The position numbers and the translations under genes are program-made. From Hippopus hippopus (taxonomy: Eukaryota > Mollusca > Bivalvia > Cardiida > Cardiidae), in assembly GCA_946811185.2 (NCBI GenBank), contig OX328106.1, positions 31,680,426 through 31,744,425 on the forward strand: DNA of 64,000 nucleotides, in the 5' to 3' direction. Below the pieces are notes generated by a model, which searched no databases, was not told where the DNA came from, and saw only the letters and a program-made list of their open reading frames with translations. This document shows, piece after piece, positions 30,905-41,266 of the stretch. Within the stretch, counting starts at the first letter, position 1, and each line of letters starts with the position of its first letter.

Positions 30905-31075
30905 TTATGCATAATTACGACCTTTCAGTCCAACTATGGAGGTTTGTCTTTGTTTTCTCTGGTTTGGGTGCAGGCGCCAATAATCTCTTAGCCACTCCTT
31001 ATCAACATCTCCTTGTCTTAGTCTATAAAGATCTTTGGCTATAGTTCGTAAATCGCACGCATAAATATTGTCAGG
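30905..31075 (-). CDS. Possible terminal coding fragment, unknown family
   Basis: The minus strand is open for about 57 codons (DNIYACDLRTIAKDLYRLRQ, later KEWLRDYWRLHPNQ), ending in TAA at 30905. The composition looks protein-like and the region lies outside the repeats. There is no start codon and no clear acceptor AG just upstream, so it may be a decayed exon or chance. I do not recognise it. Confidence 0.25.
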   Translation of the reverse strand, partial: PDNIYACDLRTIAKDLYRLRQGDVDKEWLRDYWRLHPNQRKQRQTSIVGLKGRNYA

Positions 31076-31264
31076 TTTGGCAAAGCAACGTCAGATTTAT
31101 AAGTATAGAAGAAAAAGCGATCAGACCCACAACACAAACTAGTCTTGCATAACTTAAGTGATGTTTTTTTTTTATTAAAGGAAAATAAGCAAATTGTAGC
31201 TTAATATTGCCATTTGAATGATACCTAACCTATTTATTACAGTTGATGCTACTTTATCTTTGTA

Positions 31265-31490
31265 GGGGTCCAGCCTGGCTCAGTGGTAAAGTGTAGGACT
31301 CGTATCGTTTCCGGGCTTGAGCCTAACTTGTAGCACTGGGATTTTCGTGGGATTGTCCTTGGGCTGGAACGTAGACATTTCAGAACCATAGCCTAGTTCT
31401 GATGAAATCCCGGACATACAGGAATATGTGAGCTGTTGCCGTGATATGACTGAAATGATGTTGAAATGGACGTGAAACACCACGATCTGC
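31265..31490 (+). repeat. tRNA-derived SINE
   Basis: The head is 'cctggctcagtggtaaagtg', the body 'gggattgtccttgggctgga' and the tail 'gccgtgatatgactgaaatg', ending 'gtgaaacaccacgatc'. Confidence 0.82.
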
Positions 31491-31533
31491 TGCATATCAA
31501 TACCTTTGTTACGTGCCAGTAAGATAATTCGAT

Positions 31534-31737
31534 TTAACCCTTTGCCTGCTGAGCGCGACTCACTGACCTTTTGCGGACAGTGTACATCAAGATCAGACTG
31601 CACAGAACGTGCAGTCTGATCTTGGATCTACACTGTCCGATGAGGAGATATTGTCCCCCACAAAATAATTTCATCATTTGGGTTTTTACTATCGGCTAGA
31701 AAGTTTCACTGAAGTTATTTAGTAGGACAGGGGTTAA
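31534..31737. repeat. FB-B fold-back element
   Basis: Complete, TTAA at 31534-31537 and 31734-31737. It starts CCCTTTGCCTGCTGAGCGCG. The core is 'gatcagactgcac', AGAAC and the complement. Confidence 0.9.
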
Positions 31738-31925
31738 GCAGTTCAGCACCATAAGCGAAAACAGAGAGTTTGGCGGACGATATGGATCAAGATCAGACAG
31801 CACATAATGTGTGGTCTGATCTTTGATCTATACCGTTCTCTTGTTTAACCAGGCCTGTATGACAAGAAAATACATTTGAGTTTCAGTGGATTGTAAATTC
31901 AGCCCTCGAAAGAGGTCGATACCAA
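31734..31925. repeat. FB-B variant in tandem with the previous copy
   Basis: It begins at the TTAA ending the preceding copy. The core 'gatcagacagcacataatgt' is the second FB-B subtype, flanked by 'gtggattgtaaattcagccc'. Confidence 0.75.
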
Positions 31926-32356
31926 ACAATCCCGACTTTTAACAACCCTGAGGGAGAAGACTTTTTAAGGTCTACGGCCCCTAACTCTTATATTAAAAGA
32001 CGGAAGCTGCCGAGATTTATTGAATAACCTTTACGAAAACGTCGATGTTCACGATACTTACCGATGATTTAGTGAGTCTACGGCCCCTAACTCTCATATT
32101 AAAAGACGGAAGCTGCCGAGATTGGCCGAATAGCCTTTACCAAAAGGTCGAGGTTACACGATATTTACCGATGAGTTAGGGGTCGTAATCCTTAAAACAT
32201 TTGTAAGAAAAGGAGAAAATGCTGGTAACTAGCTTTTTCTCCTTTTGCTACAATGTGTTTTACCTTTTCAAAGATAAGTCCCATAGTTTTAGACACATTA
32301 AAATTGTCGTCTGGAAATGTTTTAAGTTTCAACAAGTCTAAAATGTCTAAAAGAGT
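31921..32356. repeat. FB-A element carrying a nested TTAA element
   Basis: The left part 'accaaacaatcccgactttt' and the right part 'aaaggagaaaatgctggtaa' belong to one FB-A copy. They are interrupted at a TTAA by the 223-bp element at 31969-32191. Confidence 0.85.
31969..32191. mobile_element. Short TTAA-targeting element, copy 1
   Basis: Flanked by TTAA on both sides (31965-31968, 32192-32195). The inverted ends are GGTCTACGGCCCCTAAC and GTTAGGGGTCGTAATCC. It contains two tandem units of about 110 bp, each with 'aaaagacggaagctgccgag' and 'cgatatttaccgatga' or a close variant. The TTAA duplication points to a piggyBac-type transposase. Confidence 0.85.
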
Positions 32357-34085
32357 AACGGTGTGGAAGTATTTGGATGTATATAAATAGACTGATGTAG
32401 CTTCGCCAGAACCATTGCCCCTGAAATATAAATGACTCGGTATATTGTCTACGTTTTTGGCTTAGGACAGTAGATGCCGTTGTTTTTGGCTGGTTTGTTT
32501 TCGTGGAAAGGAAGTTTGGGCGATCACTGGTCATAAGAAGTAGCACTGGTGACTGGTGTTCACACTGGTGACAGGGTCATGCACTATATGTGAGCACTCT
32601 ACACTAAACACAACTTCTAAACGGCCACTTTTAAGCCGGAAATCCCGGTATACCTCTTCTGGCATCCGCTGTCCAGATAAGAGGCAGTTCATTTAGTTTG
32701 ATGTTTTGGAGAATAATTGACCAGCGTAAAAGCATACTTCAGTCTAAGTTTGAAAAGAATTTGTTGACTTGTTCTGTTGAAATGAAGTTATTAAACATTC
32801 ATTCATTTAACATTAAAAACTGAAAAAATCATTTTTTTGAAAAACTTCACTGTCCTCCTCTCAGTTTATATTCTATTTGCAGAAAATAATTTTCATGTTT
32901 TTCCTTATTGCCGACAAATTTTTAGTAAATATATGCTTATCTTTTTAACCTGGTTTGTCTGATAGACACCACGCATGCGCAAACCATATGTTTTCCCTTT
33001 TTTGAAAAAGAGATGCCTTCTATCTGCAAAATCGAGAATCTTTTCATTACAATACCATGTCTAACGTCCAGATATATGTTATAAGTTGTTTTTGTTTACC
33101 TGTCTATTACTTGGTCAAATTTACAGGAGAAACAAAAGAGGTCGGTTAGAAGTTTTGCTGAGTGTACTTTTTGAACATTTACCTTCCCAAAAATCCTGAA
33201 CAAGTTTTGCAGCAGAAGACCTGTATTATGAAATACGGATGATCAACATGAATTTGGATGAATACATGAATCATGTGCAAACACTGGGGGGAGGGGACCA
33301 GAAAATTGCTGTTTATAAAAAAATCTTCGTTTGCCTAAAAGTCTCGACATACAATTGCACAAAATATGGGCCAACATAGCATTACGAAAAATCCACAGCG
33401 TTGTTTTCGTCCAATATCATAATTTTTTCCAGAGCAGCACAGTACACATGTATAGTTATAAGACTAGAAAGAGAGAGACAGAGAGAGAGAGTGAGTGTGA
33501 GAGAGAGAGAGGTATTCGGCATTCAGCACATATGATATAAGACCATAAAGCTTCTCAGTCATTTTTTGATGTAAACTGCAAACACAAAAATAAATTAATG
33601 ATAGTGGTGCAAATATACAATGTATAGAAGCAAGTAGCCTAATTTATAAGACATGGCTATGAAGTATGCAGACAGCCGCTTTTACAGAATTTCAGCTGAG
33701 TGGTCTGTTATCTATAGCAATCAAAATATATTGCTGTCAGACTGGCATGCATAAAAGTCATTGTCGTATTAACATACTCGTCTATAAGACGCATATCCTA
33801 CTAAACATTTAAAATTCAAGTAAAGTTGCGTCCTACAGGCGAGATATCTTAAAATCGAGTGCATCGATATAAAGGGAATCCACATGTGTTCTTTGTTGCT
33901 CAGTTCCCGGAAATGATCCTATGAAAATCTGCAAAAACAGCTGACTGTATAAGAATATCACAGAAAATGGTAGCTCTTCCTTAGCAGCTATTTGATAGAA
34001 ATCAACAACATTGTATTAAGCACTGTAAAAGTAATTCAGCTATCAGAGTACACTTCATCCGACACTGGAAGTCATAATCACGTGA
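32357..34085. other. Intergenic DNA, no gene seen
   Basis: AT-rich sequence downstream of the PLAC8-family gene. A GA-rich microsatellite lies at 33470-33512. I see no coding exon. Confidence 0.45.
33470..33512. repeat. GA-rich microsatellite
   Basis: Interrupted (GA)n run with GTGT interruptions. Confidence 0.85.
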
Positions 34086-37000
34086 CTACCAGCCCATGGT
34101 GATGAGTTCTCGTTCCATCTGTCCGAGAGCACAGCAATGACAGAAGGTCATTGTGGTACAGTCACTACAGATATTACCCTGAAGAAAATAATGATAATAG
34201 TAGTAGTAAAAACAATAACAACAAAAACAGCAATAATAATAATAATATCATTAATAATCGCAGTTTTTCAAAAAGCTGTCGACGACGAGGGTACGAAAAG
34301 TTGTATATCTGCGGTAAAAAGTTAAATAAAGGAATTATAAGAGGTACCTGTATGCCTCCCAGAGTACGTATACGAGTACGAAAGTTAATGATGCCGCCAG
34401 GCACACAAAATGGCACAGCAGGATTTTCTTGTAGTTTAACCGCTATCTCATACCATGCAATACATGGGCAGATGCAATTCAAGACCCCTGTTAAGAAGAG
34501 AAGTTTCAACAATTAGTTCATTACCCCACGCAGACAATGGTATGCTTCATATCGCAGACCGCTTTTGAAAACACTGTAGCAAAAGGAGGCTACAATGTTT
34601 TCACATATACATTGCAATAATTTATCAACTTTTACTTCATATCGATTATCCAAATCAATTTAAGAAGAATCTTTTCAAAGTATTTTTTTTTTTTTTGCAA
34701 ATTTGTTTAAGAAAAAGTGTTTTATCGCATGAAGCTGCCTTGTTTACAGTGTAATATATCAATTACGAATTTTCTTGTCTCACACACATTTTAGATTAGC
34801 ATGTGTGACGTCATATCTGACGCCATTTTAGACTTCATTTTTCTTCATGGTTTTGCCCATATTTTAACCAACTATTCGTGAAATATTATGTGATAAAAGG
34901 AATCTAACATTCGTTGACTTATTGAAATAAAATTATTTCAAATTCGTCTACAAAAATATTATTAAGCCCGCCAGGGGCTTGCTAAATAGCATTTTCCAGC
35001 CTCGTTTAATACCGTTTTATCTCAAAGCCAACTTGTGTCAGATCCTATATATAATATCATAGAATACAACCAGAACGATCGCATCCTCATCAACATGTAG
35101 CCAATGTGCAATAAGTCGGTATTCGTGGCATATGTACCCTTTACCGAACAGTCCGGTGTTTTAACGACCCAAGAAAGCAGATTTTTGAAAACATAGGGTG
35201 AAAAGAACGAAAAGAAGATAACCAGTCTTAAAGTTTGCAGTTAAAAGATTTAACTCTGTACAAAACGGCAAAATTTTAGACCTATTTAAATTGAAAACTT
35301 GAAGGCCTTTGAGGACAACAACTGACTGAAATGAACTTTTCGCTCGGTGAAAACGATCGGAGAAAAAGGAGCTGTTTACCAGCATAAACTATTTCCCTTA
35401 CTCAAAATGTTTCCAAAAGCCTTGTTTCCAAGGGTCGTTAAGTTCCGGTTCGTTTGGTAAAGTGTCATTGTCTGCTAGATAAGCGAAACATATTAGGCCT
35501 AATTAGTGCTTAAGTAGGCCTCTAAAAGTGTCTTGCCCATGGGCACTCCCACGAAAAATCCAGTTCTTCTAATTGGGATCGAACCCGGAACCGGAAAGTC
35601 GACATTACGGTTCTACAATTTACCACTGAGCCACCCAGGACCCCTTGAGAAATGGAAGAGGACACAATGGTTACCATCTTTTCCTCCTTTTTCAATAATA
35701 GTTCAAGTACCATCTTCTAAAGAGTCGTAAAAAATACAGAATTTGTAGTAAAGGATTATTATTTCTCTCTTCCCCCCCCCCCCCCCCTCCCACCAACACA
35801 CACACATCCATTGTTGCCAGTCATTTAGAAGTCTTATGACGCAAGGAATATATTCTATCCGCCATTGACTTTACAACTAAACCCTTTACCAAACGACAAA
35901 ATTTCTAGACTTGAAGAAATTGACAGCGTTTGCAGACGACAAATTACATATAGCTTAAATGATGGAACTTGTCATTGCATGGGTAGAAAACATTGTGGGA
36001 AAAGGAACAAATGCTTGTAACCGTCATTTTTCCTTTTCTCACGATATTTTCAAAAGCATGTCTTCAAGGTCGTTAAAACATGGATTTGTTTGGCAAAAGT
36101 TTAAGCGGAACTAGAAAACTAGTAATAGATCTTCAACCTTTAAACTGAAAGATTTACCTAGAAAGAGACAAAAGAAAAAAGAAAATGTATAAAAAAGTTG
36201 ATGCTAAATTTCTACTTTTTAGGGAAAGTAAAACCAGGAAAGTATGAATAAGATTAAATGATTTTGACTTCTCTATTCTTCTGACAAGATTTTTTTTTCA
36301 CTTTTTTTTCTGGCAATTGTTCAGTCAAAAGCTGTTAACTTTTCAACCTATCTGTCCACCTAGAAGTGCCGAAATTAGGCCTTACAAATTTCGGCTCTCT
36401 CCGAAAATGTAAGGCAGAATAGTTTGGGTGATTTTTTTTTCAAAAGCCAAGGCGAAAAATGTCATTTTTGTTCTTTTCATACGAAAAAGTTATCTCGTTA
36501 TGTCGAGTTTTCTACTATCGTGTAGGTCGAGTAGCTGATGGCTGGATGAGTATTAATCCTTTACCAGACGACCAAAGTTCAAGACGCCTCCATATTGAAC
36601 GTATTAGCAGACGATCAAATAAATGCTGTCCAAATGATAGATTTGTCTTTGAAAAAATATGAAATATTTTCGAAAAAGAGGAAAATGCCAATTACCAGCA
36701 ATTCTGTTCTTTTCCCACAATGTTAACAAAAGTCCTCTCTCTGGATCGTGAATATTCGGATTTGTTTGGTACAGGGTTGGCCCTTAACGCTTCACCGCCC
36801 AATGCCGCCTTTAGGCAACCTTGAGAAGTAGGCTTTAAAAACATTGTGGGAAAAGGAGAAAATGCTGGTAACCAGCATTTTCTCCTTTTCCCACAATGTT
36901 TTCTACTCTATGCAAGACAAACTTTACGTATTGAGTGACATTTAATTTGTCGTCTGCAAATGCTTTCAGTTTGGACAAGGCTAAAATTTCGTTGTCTCGT

Positions 37001-37408
37001 AAAGGTTCAACCAAACAATCCCGTGTTTTAACGACCGCGAGGAAATAGACTAAAAATAAATTGTGAGAAAAGAAAAAAAAAATCTGGATACCAGCATTTC
37101 TCCTTTTCCAATAACTTTTTTAACTCTTTCGAAGAAAAATATCTTGACATGGACATATGTCGTCTGTAAATGCTTTCAATTTGAACAAGTGTGAAATCTT
37201 ATCGTCTTGTGAAGGATTAATGGGACTTGTTTTGCTTCTCAGAACAAGTTAGTACAAAAAAAAAGTTGTCAGTAAAGTCTGTGCAGTGTACAGGTTTGAA
37301 AAAAAAATGGCAACAGATATACATAACAGTATACATGTACATACAGGTACATACAATTTCATACACATAGTCCTATTTATTGTTACACTATCAGACAGAG
37401 ATTTCGGT

Positions 37409-37449
<41 letters not shown>

Positions 37450-37917
37450 AAGAATTTCTGTAAACAGATTTATGGTAAATCGAAAAATAGTAAAATTGTG
37501 TGATACACAGACATGTATGAGCAGCGCTTTGGCAAAAGGGGATTTCTCTTCTTTGATGCATTATACCAAGCAGGTCATCACATACATGTAATTATGGATC
37601 CGTAACATCCATTTTGTCTAAAAACTGACAGAACCATGAGACAATATGGTCCTTGGACATGCAGAAACTTTATAAATAGCAAAAGGTTTCTGCCCATGAG
37701 TCAGTACTTTTTGTAGATGAATTAAACCCCGTTTTCACACAGCAGGCCGTGTTTCTTTTAACTTACATGATGTTTGGTCATTACAACAGTCCATGATGTC
37801 ATGGCTCCAAGAGCGATGTCCCTCACGAGTGGTCACAACTTTTTGTTGACCACCCCCGGGCTGTTGAATAACAACCGTTGGCTGCATGATGGGTTGTACA
37901 ATAGGTTGAATGCTCAT
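34086..37917 (-). CDS. PLAC8 / cornifelin-family protein
   Basis: Three coding exons: 37767-37917, 34348-34487 and 34086-34178. They join with GT-AG introns and keep frame, giving 127 residues plus stop. The N-terminal 30 residues are Gln/Pro/Val-rich. The PLAC8 domain follows: HDIMDCCND (39-47), CICPCIAWYE (55-64), PFCVPGGIINFRTRIRTLGG (76-95) and the C-terminal CSDCTTMTFCHCCALGQMER block (101-120). Domain order and length fit the family. Members are small Cys-rich proteins, often membrane-associated, with varied roles, so no precise function is claimed. Compared with typical members the middle has few cysteines. Intron 2 is only 169 bp and largely an AAT/AAC microsatellite. Intron 1 (3.3 kb) is filled by FB-A copies. 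Confidence 0.92.
34185..34262. repeat. AAT/AAC microsatellite inside PLAC8-family intron 2
   Basis: Runs of 'aataat' and 'aacaac' make up most of the 169-bp intron. On the transcribed strand they give a T-rich tract directly before the last acceptor. Confidence 0.85.
34550..34605. repeat. FB-A core fragment
   Basis: Contains 'gcttttgaaaacactgtagc' and 'aaaggaggctacaatgtttt'. It lies just upstream of PLAC8-family exon 2 on the transcribed strand. Confidence 0.5.
35138..35245. repeat. FB-A fragment (left half)
   Basis: It starts 'accctttaccgaacagtccg' and keeps 'tttttgaaaacatagggtga'. The right half is missing. Confidence 0.65.
35250..35468. repeat. FB-A element, worn
   Basis: It starts TTTAACTCTGTACAAAACGG and ends TTCGTTTGGTAAAGTG. 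The hairpin is heavily diverged. Confidence 0.7.
35500..35645 (-). repeat. tRNA-derived SINE, reverse orientation, tail lost
   Basis: The body 'agtgtcttgcccatgggcac' and the head 'atttaccactgagccaccca' are clear, with the T-arm complement 'gggatcgaacccgg'. Confidence 0.75.
35879..36103. repeat. FB-A fold-back element
   Basis: It starts 'taaaccctttaccaaacgac' and ends 'gtttggcaaaagtttaa'. The centre is 'gtgggaaaaggaacaaatgc' with an imperfect complement. Confidence 0.85.
36549..36780. repeat. FB-A element, first of three in tandem
   Basis: It starts TTAATCCTTTACCAGACG and ends 'ttggtacagggttgg'. It is directly followed by two more copies. Confidence 0.82.
36781..37010. repeat. FB-A element with a perfect 65-bp palindrome
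   Basis: The centre at 36838-36902 is a perfect inverted repeat: two 32-base arms around one base (36870). It starts 'cccttaacgcttcaccgccc' and ends 'cgtctgcaaatgctttcagt' then 'gtctcgtaaaggttcaa'. Confidence 0.92.
37009..37221. repeat. FB-A element, third in tandem
   Basis: It starts 'aaccaaacaatcccgtgttt' where the previous copy ends and finishes 'cgtcttgtgaaggattaa'. The hairpin arms are worn. Confidence 0.8.
37409..37450. repeat. (GA)n microsatellite
   Basis: Nearly pure GA run of about 40 bp. Confidence 0.9.
37512..37742. repeat. FB-C element lacking its palindrome
   Basis: It starts 'gctttggcaaaaggggattt' and ends 'ccccgttttcacacagcag'. 'gcattataccaagcaggtca' and 'ggacatgcagaaactttata' are kept, but the GC-rich palindrome is reduced to 'ggtttctgcccatgagtcag'. 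The element ends 25 bp from the donor of PLAC8-family exon 1. Confidence 0.75.
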
Positions 37918-38160
37918 TTAGCACCGAGTGATATTTGCTTACTGAAATAATAAAAATTCGGTAGAATTTCGATGGAAAAAATAGGCCAGGATATGGCACC
38001 ATGTTCAAAAATCAAAGTACTGAAAGTGCTGATGGAAGGTGATGGTAGAAATTTGCTAGCAAATAGATTTAAACAGTGGACCGTTTCATTAAAAATGCAT
38101 TCATCTGACGCTTTTTTTTTTTTCTCCTAAGATTCAGATAGCATTATCTCGTGACTATTT

Positions 38161-38372
38161 TTAACCCATATCCTGTTAAATAAATGAAATGAAAATTTTA
38201 AACCGATATTAAAAACCAAGATGTTGCTATTTCAAAGATATTTTTCGGGAGGAAATATGTCCTTATCGGACAGTGTAGATCAAAGATCAGACTGCACGTT
38301 CTGTGCAGTCTGATCTTGATCTACACTGTCCGCTAAAGGTCATTGAGTCTCGCTTAGCAGCCTAAGTGTAAA
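38161..38372. repeat. FB-B fold-back element
   Basis: It starts TTAACCCATATCCTG. The core is 'gatcagactgcac', GTTCT and the complement. The right end is 'gcttagcagcctaagtg'. Confidence 0.85.
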
Positions 38373-38606
38373 TCAGATATGGCTATCTAAGCGTTTTGCA
38401 TGCGTTTTTAGGTGTTAGGAAAGTGGTTTGAGGTGTAATGACAGTGGTTTGGGTTGTTTTTTTTTTTTCGAGTGGTTTGAGGGGTTTGGCGGTATTGCTT
38501 TTACCTATTCATCGGCGACGTAGACCTTTGTCGTCTGGTAAAGAGTTGATCAAATTAATGTCAAACTAAAACGTATCAGATCAGGAAAATTTTTTCATCT
38601 CTTGAT

Positions 38607-38823
38607 TTAAATCTTTACCACACAATCCCGACTATTAACGATCTTGAGGAAGTTAGCCTTTGAAAACATGCCGGGAAAAGGAAAAAATGCTGGTTACCAG
38701 CATTATCTCCGATTTCTACTTTCAAAGAAAGAAATCGTCTTTTAAGCTATATTGTATTTGTCATCTGCAAAAGCTTTGGATTTGAACAAGTCAAACATTT
38801 TGTCGTTTGGTAAAAGATCAAAT
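38607..38823. repeat. FB-A element
   Basis: TTAA at 38607-38610, then 'atctttaccacacaatcccg'. The right hairpin arm is shortened. It ends 'tcgtttggtaaaagatcaa'. Confidence 0.82.
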
Positions 38824-38839
38824 GACATTTGGCAGCAAT

Positions 38840-38935
38840 GCCCAGCTCAGTGTGCTTTTGCGTGAAGTGTAGATCGAAGATCAGACTGTACGGAACGTGC
38901 TGTCTGATCTTCGTTCAACACTTTAAGATCAATAT
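38840..38935. repeat. FB-B core
   Basis: Inverted arms 'gatcgaagatcagactgtac' and 'gtgctgtctgatcttcgttc' around GGAAC. The outer ends have decayed. Confidence 0.7.
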
Positions 38936-39133
38936 TTTTCAATCGTAATATTCGGATTTTCACCACTGCCTGTACTACATAAATTTTATTTGATTTTTTT
39001 TTTTTCTAAGCAGGTTTTTGGTTTTAAAAAAAAACAAAAGTAAAATACCTGTTTTCAAAGTAAATCCGTCCAAACTACCCAATATAAAAGACCCAGATTT
39101 TTGTTAGAAATACAGAGATCCGTGACGGTCCTT

Positions 39134-39352
39134 ATTAATCAAACACTTCACCACGTGACAAAATTACAGACAACTAATTGATGGTAATTGCAGACGACTT
39201 ATCAAATATGTCTCAAATTATTGGGATTGTTTATGAAAGGGTAGTAAAACGATGTAGAAAAGAGAGCAAATGCCGGTTATCAGCATATTCTCTTTTTCCC
39301 ACAATGTTTTCACGCGTCGTAAAAACGATGGGACTGTTTTGTAAAGGATCAG
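39134..39352. repeat. FB-A element, worn
   Basis: It starts TTAATCAAACACTTCACCACG and ends 'gttttgtaaaggatc'. Confidence 0.72.
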
Positions 39353-39423
39353 CCCTTAAAGCGCTGAATTAATTACATGACCCTTTTTCATTAGGAATTT
39401 CTAGGTTGTTATTACAGAAGTAT

Positions 39424-39535
39424 GTAACAAACCAGCGGACGGTGTAAGTCCAAGATCAGACTGCACGTTCTGTGCAGTCTGATCTTGATCTACACAGTCC
39501 GCAGAAGCAATTTGTCTGCGTCTTGAAAGCGTTAA
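39424..39535. repeat. FB-B core, well kept
   Basis: 'agtccaagatcagactgcac', GTTCT, 'gtgcagtctgatcttgatct', then 'acacagtccgcagaag'. Confidence 0.8.
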
Positions 39536-39641
39536 GGATTCAGTTATTCACCATTCAAGCGTCGCCGAGATCAGATATCAGAAAAAAAACAATAGACCGA
39601 TACACAGCTATACCAAAAACAATAGAGAAAAATAACTTCAC

Positions 39642-39847
39642 TTAACCGTTAGGCTGCTAAGAGCGACTCAAGGGCCCTTTGCGGTCAGTGTAGATCAAGA
39701 TCAGACTGCACAGAACGTGCAGTCTGATCTTGGATCCACACTGTCCGATAAGGAGATAGTTTTTCACCAAAACATAACTTTCAAATGACAACATTCAGGT
39801 TTTTACTATCGGCTTGAAAGTTTCATGTAAATTATTTAGCAGGTTAA
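39642..39847. repeat. FB-B fold-back element
   Basis: Complete, TTAA at 39642-39645 and 39844-39847. The core is 'gatcagactgcac', AGAAC and the complement. The right part 'actatcggcttgaaagtttc' and 'atttagcagg' is typical. Confidence 0.92.
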
Positions 39848-39867
39848 AACTAAAAAAACAAACTAAA

Positions 39868-40168
39868 ATCCCTGTAGCTCGGTAAGTAATGCACAGGGCT
39901 TCAGACCAGTGGGGTCACTGGTTCGAATTCCTAGTAGGTAAATTTCTTTCTGAGGATTGATGATAGTCATTGCAACAGGATTCGTTCCCCCTCTCACCGT
40001 TGATCATTGTTTCGACGACAGTTATGTGGGAATGCAGCTAGGGGCTTGGGAAGAATATCGTGCGAAGTATCGGTAAAAGAAACTCCAGGAAACCGTAGAT
40101 ATGTGCACTGACCGCCACAGTATAACATGAACTAATGCTGAAAAGGGTGTTAAACACCATACAAATAG
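39868..40168 (+). repeat. Full-length second-type SINE
   Basis: The tRNA-like head is 'ccctgtagctcggtaagtaa' with B-box 'ggttcgaattcc'. The body is 'gaggattgatgatagtcatt', then 'gtgcgaagtatcggtaaaag'. The tail is 'ccgccacagtataacatgaa', ending 'gttaaacaccatac'. Confidence 0.85.
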
Positions 40169-40170
40169 AT

Positions 40171-40399
40171 TTAACCCTTTACCACACAATGACGCCTTTT
40201 AACGCCCCTAAAAAAGAGGCCTTTTGAAAACATTGTGAGAAAAGGAGAAAATGCTGGTAACCAGCATTTTCTCCTTTTCCCACAAAGTTTTCTACCCTAT
40301 CAAAGAAAAGTTGCGTCATTTGAGCCACTATGAAATTGTCGTCTGCAAATGCTTTCAATTTGGATAGGTCTTAAATTTTGCCGTGTGGTAAAGGGTTAA
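40171..40399. repeat. FB-A fold-back element, near-consensus
   Basis: TTAA at both ends (40171-40174 and 40396-40399), CCCTTTACCACACAATG at left and GTGTGGTAAAGGG at right. The central arms 'gagaaaaggagaaaatgctgg' and complement are almost perfect. Confidence 0.93.
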
Positions 40400-40454
40400 A
40401 CTAACTGAAGACCTTGACAGACGGCACGAACTAATAAGCATATTGCTTGATTGC

Positions 40455-40590
40455 ATGGTGTTGCACACCCCTTTAAACATTATGCCAGTCATATCACGGC
40501 GATAGCTCACTAATTCATGTATGCCCCGGGTTTCACCAGTTTTATGCTAGGGCTCTGATGTGTCTTGCCCACTGAGCCACGCGGCAAAGG
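40455..40590 (-). repeat. tRNA-derived SINE, reverse, partly deleted
   Basis: The tail 'gccagtcatatcacggcgat', the body 'ctagggctctgatgtgtctt' and then the head end 'cccactgagccacg'. The middle of the head is missing. Confidence 0.72.
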
Positions 40591-40778
40591 TTAATGAGAA
40601 AGAAGTACATTATATGTATGGCCAAATTTTCTTGATCCCAGTAATGTTGTGTTTGTTTTCCTTATCGATCGAAATCCTTGTTCATCGTCGTTTTCTTTCC
40701 TTTTTTCTTTATCTTTTTTTTTATTTTCTTTTTTTCGTCATTGTTTTGTTAGTATGTTTGTCTGTTTTATGTACAGGG

Positions 40779-40986
40779 TTAACTCTTTACCAAAGACATA
40801 ATTTTGAACTTGTCCAAATTAAAAACATTTTCACACGACATGTTATATGCAGCTCAAATTGTGGAAAGTGTCTTCGGAAGGTTAAAAAACACTGTTGGTA
40901 AAGGAGAAAATGCTGGTCCTACATAGTGTTCATAAGCCGTCTTTCTCAAGGTCGTTATACCCGGGAATTGACTGATAAAATGGTAA
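40779..40986. repeat. FB-A element, hairpin half deleted
   Basis: It starts TTAACTCTTTACCAAAGAC. The left arm 'aaaggagaaaatgctggtcc' runs directly into the distal part 'tacatagtgttcataagccg'. Confidence 0.75.
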
Positions 40987-41266
40987 ACGAACTAATCAAC
41001 AGTTATGAAAAAAGATCTAATTACATTTTGTAAATACTAGGACAATGGTCGTCAAAACAGTCCTGACCCTACAACTGTACAGTGTAACATGACCTCTCTA
41101 TTAGAAGACACGATTTTATACTGTTCTGTGGTCAAAGCCTGTGCAGACGACAGAGAAAATGTAGTTCTGACACAATATGATATAACACAATACAATGCGA
41201 TACGAATGATTACATTAAACAAGCACATGCTGATAGTAATTTACAAATACATGTAACATATTATGA

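Noticed and set aside
36549..37221. CRISPR-like spacing of direct repeats
   Set aside because: The repeats are three abutting FB-A transposon copies in a eukaryotic intron, not short repeats with unique spacers.
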